A stretch of 26,713 nt of DNA, taken from contig CALGNW010000093.1 of the NCBI GenBank assembly GCA_937958345.1, positions 1-26,713 of the forward strand, given 5' to 3'. The DNA comes from an uncultured Neomegalonema sp. Its GTDB lineage: Bacteria; Pseudomonadota; Alphaproteobacteria; Rhodobacterales; Rhodobacteraceae. The notes under the pieces were generated by a model. It searched no databases, was not told the origin of the DNA, and saw only the letters and a program-made list of their open reading frames with translations. A program made the translations under genes and the position numbers. Below, one piece after another: positions 23,890 through 26,713 of the stretch (positions are counted from its first letter, which is position 1; every line of letters starts with the position of its first letter).

Positions 23890-25171
23890 GCGAATTCTCT
23901 ATCGGACGCTGACTCTGACATGGCCGTTCTACGCCATCGGGGCGCTTTATGTCGTGGGTCCGGTTCTGGGGTGGAGCTTGGCGGGGCTGGCCGTGCTGTC
24001 GCTCTTTTTGGGGCCTGCCATGAAACCGGAATGGCAGGCGGTGTCGCCGCCGGTGATCTTCGGCATCTGGTTCGGTTCGATGTTGGGTATGCTCGTCGTG
24101 TTATGGATCGGGCATTTCAATTACGACATCGGAACCGGCGCGACGATAAAATCAAGCATCGGCTGGGCAAAGGGCTGGGCGCTGTTCTTTATCTTCGTCT
24201 TCATCGGCGCGGCCTTTCGTATCCGTCCTGAAATCATGTGCCGCGCGCAATGTATCATCGGATTGCACACGCTGATATTGTTGCCGTTGTTTATTCTCGC
24301 GCCGAAAATCGGTCTGCCGGAAAAATTGTTCACATCGCCGTTCAAGGCTGTGGGCGGACCGGGGCCGGAATATTTTTCGGTTTATCTTTACACGATTGAT
24401 CCGTCGAACGGTGCGTCGCGGTGGCAGTTCTATACGCCGTGGTCTCCGTTTGCCGCGCTGGTCGGCGTGATGATCGTCGTCTGTGCGCTGGAAGAAAGAA
24501 ACAAGTTCTGGCGTCGCTGCGGTCTCATCGGCGGCCTTGCCTTTGTTCTGATGACCAAGTCGCGTATGGGCATTATGGGATTGGTGATCTGCACTGCCTC
24601 GCCTCGTTTGCTGCCGCTGATTGCCAAAAGCTGGGCGTGGTTTGCGCTGGGCGGGATTGCTGCCGCAATGGCTGTGATCGGTGATCGTGTTCTGACGGGA
24701 ATGCTGGATGCAAAGGATGCGTTTCGCTCGGCGCGCGCGGACTCAACGCGGGTGCGCGACGCCTTGCAAAGCATTGCGGGCGAGCGTTGGCGCACCGAAG
24801 CTCCTTGGTTCGGACATGCAACGGTCGAACCCGGGGCGCATGTGACCGAGTATATGCTGATCGGAACGCACCATACCTGGTACGGTCTCCTGTTTGTGAA
24901 AGGCGCGGTTGGCGCGGCGTTTTTTGCAATCCCGATGATCTGGACATTGCTATCGATGATGAAGCTGACGATTGGCCGCAAAGAGGCGCGGCTTGGCCTC
25001 GGCCTGATCCTTGCGCTGCTGCTATTCTCGTTCGGTGAGAATATGGAGGTGCAGATCTATATTCTCTGGCCTGCCTTTGTCATCATCGGCAGCCTTGCCC
25101 AGCGCGCCGCCTCGCATCACGGCTCGGGTAATCGCGCCTCGCCGGCCCGTACAGGCGGGGCTGTTGCATAA
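23876..25171 (+). CDS. O-antigen ligase/polymerase family protein (Wzy-like)
   Basis: This 431-residue polytopic inner-membrane protein has about ten to twelve hydrophobic segments. A periplasmic loop region (about 260-340) carries the TKSRMG motif and GTHHTWYGLLFVKGAVGA, both typical of the O-antigen ligase/WzyC family. In this EPS locus it is most likely the repeat-unit polymerase. I choose the GTG at 23876 (VTPPERILYR), overlapping the co-polymerase gene by 14 bases. The same frame runs open further upstream but lies over the co-polymerase tail and is not hydrophobic. It ends 12 bases from the convergent ycjX-like gene. Confidence 0.88.
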   Translation: MTPPERILYRTLTLTWPFYAIGALYVVGPVLGWSLAGLAVLSLFLGPAMKPEWQAVSPPVIFGIWFGSMLGMLVVLWIGHFNYDIGTGATIKSSIGWAKGWALFFIFVFIGAAFRIRPEIMCRAQCIIGLHTLILLPLFILAPKIGLPEKLFTSPFKAVGGPGPEYFSVYLYTIDPSNGASRWQFYTPWSPFAALVGVMIVVCALEERNKFWRRCGLIGGLAFVLMTKSRMGIMGLVICTASPRLLPLIAKSWAWFALGGIAAAMAVIGDRVLTGMLDAKDAFRSARADSTRVRDALQSIAGERWRTEAPWFGHATVEPGAHVTEYMLIGTHHTWYGLLFVKGAVGAAFFAIPMIWTLLSMMKLTIGRKEARLGLGLILALLLFSFGENMEVQIYILWPAFVIIGSLAQRAASHHGSGNRASPARTGGAVA

Positions 25172-25183
25172 TATCGGACGGGT

Positions 25184-26605
25184 TCAGGTCAGCCGGTCGC
25201 CGATCAGGAATTCCGCTGCCTTGTCGAGCCGCAAATGCGGCGGGCCATACCCGCTTCGCCCTGTCAGAACAGGCGGGGCAAACCGCATGAACTGATAATC
25301 CTCCGACAGCCAGCCCGCCTCGCGGTCATGGGCGGCCTTGACGATCTCGCCGGGGTCCGCAGGCAGCGTACCGGGGAAAACAGCAACCTCCGCGCCCGTC
25401 TCGGGATCTCGCCCGCGCACGCAATCCAGACTCTCGCCGCCCTCGGTTACGGTCTGCTCGACGGTCGCGCGCAAGGACGCGAGCGCCATCGCCTCGACCT
25501 TCGCGCCATTATAGGCGGCCTTCTCGACGCTTTCACGCAACAACGCGCGCAGGATCGCCTCCAGCCGGTCATGCTGGGAATGGTGGATATGATCGACTTT
25601 GGTAGCGGCAAACAACAACCGCTCGATCCTGCGGCCCATCAACGGCGCCAGCCACCCGTTCTCGCCATGGCGAAAGCAGGAAAGGATGTCCGTCAGCGCC
25701 TTGCGCAAATCGCCAATCGCGCGCGGTCCCGCATCAATCGCATCCAGCGCATCAACCAGAACGACCTGACGGTCGATTTTGGTGAAGTGATCCCGGAAGA
25801 AGGGTTTGACGACCACTCGCTTATAGGCCTCAAACCGGTCCGCCATCAGACCCGCCAAACCGCCGCTCCCGGCTATCGGCGCAAAGGTCAGCGCGGGCGA
25901 GCCTTCTAAATCGCCGGGCATCAAAAACCGCCCCGGTGACACCGCCGTCAGTCCCGCGCCCCGCGCGGCAACAAGATACGCCGCGAACAGCCTTGCGCCC
26001 TCCTTGGCAACCATCTCGTCAACCGGAGATTCCTCTGGCAGGGCATCAGCCCAAGCCAGAAACGGTCCCGAAAACGCCGCCCGTTCCGGTAATCGTGCTG
26101 CGGCCAGCGCCTCGGCGGACCAAGACGCCCAATTCTGATTGAGCAGCGGCAGGTCAAGCAACCACTCGCCGGGATAATCAACAATATCGAGGTGCAAAAT
26201 CCCCGGTCCGGTGATGCTCTCGGTTAGCCCCCCGAAAAATCCGGTCCGCTGATAGCGCAGCGACAACCGGACTTCGCTGATCCGCCGCGTGCTGTCGGGC
26301 CAATGCGGGTCAGACCCCGACAGCGCCGCCAGATGCTCCTCGAATTCAAAGCGCGGAATTTCGGGATCGGGCTGCGGGCGCAGCATCGCCGCCTCGATCC
26401 GCCGCTCGCCCTCCGCAGACAACAGCGTCATGCGCCCGCGCTCCAGCAGGTTTGCCAACAGCGAGGTGATGAACACCGTTTTCCCCGCACGGTTTAGCCC
26501 CGTCACGCCGAGCCTGAGCCGCGATTCGAACAACGAACCAACCCCGCGCTGGGCGCTTTCAGCCTGCCGCAGCGTAAAATCGGCCAGATCACTGATGACG
26601 TTCAT
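25184..26605 (-). CDS. ycjX: YcjX-family (DUF463) P-loop GTPase-like protein
   Basis: This 473-residue protein has the P-loop GLNRAGKT (36-43), the DYPGEWLLDLPLL segment in place of a classical switch II, and FAATKVDHI as a TKxD-like base-specificity motif. All are features of the YcjX family. In E. coli ycjX belongs to the sigma-32 heat-shock regulon; its cellular function is not settled, though nucleotide binding is expected. The ATG at 26605 has a GAGAGGA Shine-Dalgarno. It is not related to the EPS locus, being convergent with its last gene. The usual partner ycjF is not visible within the window. Confidence 0.92.
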   Translation of the reverse strand: MNVISDLADFTLRQAESAQRGVGSLFESRLRLGVTGLNRAGKTVFITSLLANLLERGRMTLLSAEGERRIEAAMLRPQPDPEIPRFEFEEHLAALSGSDPHWPDSTRRISEVRLSLRYQRTGFFGGLTESITGPGILHLDIVDYPGEWLLDLPLLNQNWASWSAEALAAARLPERAAFSGPFLAWADALPEESPVDEMVAKEGARLFAAYLVAARGAGLTAVSPGRFLMPGDLEGSPALTFAPIAGSGGLAGLMADRFEAYKRVVVKPFFRDHFTKIDRQVVLVDALDAIDAGPRAIGDLRKALTDILSCFRHGENGWLAPLMGRRIERLLFAATKVDHIHHSQHDRLEAILRALLRESVEKAAYNGAKVEAMALASLRATVEQTVTEGGESLDCVRGRDPETGAEVAVFPGTLPADPGEIVKAAHDREAGWLSEDYQFMRFAPPVLTGRSGYGPPHLRLDKAAEFLIGDRLT

Positions 26606-26611
26606 GGAAAT

Positions 26612-26629
26612 CCTCTCGCTGATGAGAGG
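26612..26629 (-). repeat. Six-base-pair hairpin overlapping the ycjX ribosome binding site
   Basis: On the minus strand CCTCTC, a six-base loop and GAGAGG form a perfect short stem, and the 3' arm is the Shine-Dalgarno of ycjX. If transcription starts upstream of it, the stem would hide the ribosome site. If it starts from the promoter listed next, most of the 5' arm is not transcribed. The feature is therefore structural only; its role is uncertain. Confidence 0.4.
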
Positions 26630-26660
26630 TATATAGGGGGGAATGCAAGGCGATTTCGAG
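26630..26660 (-). promoter_or_regulatory. Candidate heat-shock (RpoH-type) promoter of ycjX
   Basis: Read on the minus strand, CTCGAAA (26660-26654), then 14 bases, then CCCCTATATA (26639-26630). The -35 differs from CTTGAAA at one base and the -10 fits the C-run plus TATAT form of RpoH promoters. Start would fall about 20 bases before the ycjX ATG. The known heat-shock control of E. coli ycjX supports it. Confidence 0.45.
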
Positions 26661-26668
26661 GGCTAACG

Positions 26669-26713
26669 TCAGTTGCCGATACTCTTGCCCTCCAGCCCCT
26701 GCGCGACGAGCGA
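26669..26713 (-). CDS. C-terminal end of an unidentified minus-strand gene
   Basis: An open minus-strand frame enters from the window edge and ends with TGA at 26669-26671, giving the last 14 residues SLVAQGLEGKSIGN. It lies 63 bases upstream of the ycjX start, the spacing expected for a preceding gene in the same direction. The fragment is too short to identify, and the frame could be chance. Confidence 0.4.
   Translation of the reverse strand, partial: SLVAQGLEGKSIGN

Noticed and set aside
1..26713. CRISPR array, tRNA, rRNA, insertion sequence or attachment site
   Set aside because: No regularly spaced repeats, cloverleaf-like sequence, transposase or integrase reading frame was seen.

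Overview
The window reads as a GC-rich alphaproteobacterial chromosome segment, most likely from a Rhodobacterales-type organism. That placement rests on the general look of the proteins (a family HTH protein, TrxB, a YcjX-type GTPase, LysR/hydantoinase cluster) and not on any rRNA or marker gene, so it is an inference. I see no tRNA, rRNA, CRISPR array, transposase or prophage.

Left part (1-8.5 kb). A small HTH protein and thioredoxin reductase (trxB) lie on the plus strand. A four-gene minus-strand catabolic operon follows: hydantoinase/oxoprolinase A and B subunits, a FOXRED1-like FAD oxidoreductase and a uronate-dehydrogenase-like NAD enzyme. A divergent LysR regulator probably controls it. 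The substrate is unknown.

Main part (8.5-25.2 kb). This is one exopolysaccharide (EPS) locus of Wzx/Wzy type. A minus-strand operon encodes a flippase, two related GT2 glycosyltransferases and a GT4 glycosyltransferase. Divergently, a plus-strand unit encodes a single-chain fusion of a WecG/TagA-type (GT26) glycosyltransferase with a monotopic phosphoglycosyl transferase, followed by galU. Next comes a signalling cassette: a cysteine-free periplasmic protein with a sulfite-oxidase-like fold, a membrane histidine-kinase-like protein with a wrecked ATPase and receiver, a PAS-HK-REC-Hpt hybrid kinase, and a LuxO-like sigma-54 activator. The export genes follow: a VanZ domain fused to a Wza-type outer-membrane lipoprotein, a Wzz/GumC-type co-polymerase without a kinase domain, and an O-antigen ligase/polymerase.

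The most interesting signal is regulatory. Six 13-bp sites fit TTGCR-N3-TGCRA, the form of the Vibrio LuxO operator. They occur in pairs, two in each of the three intergenic regions of the EPS locus (12.9, 15.3 and 20.7 kb), with centres 21 or 32 bp apart (two or three helical turns). Sigma-54-type -24/-12 elements lie downstream of the pairs, two good and one weaker. The LuxO-like regulator encoded here has a C-terminal HTH very close to that of LuxO. I infer a self-contained LuxO/SypG-style circuit that drives EPS synthesis and its own sensory operon.

Right end (25.2-26.7 kb). A ycjX-type GTPase gene lies on the minus strand behind a candidate heat-shock promoter, followed by the last codons of an unidentified minus-strand gene that continues outside the window.
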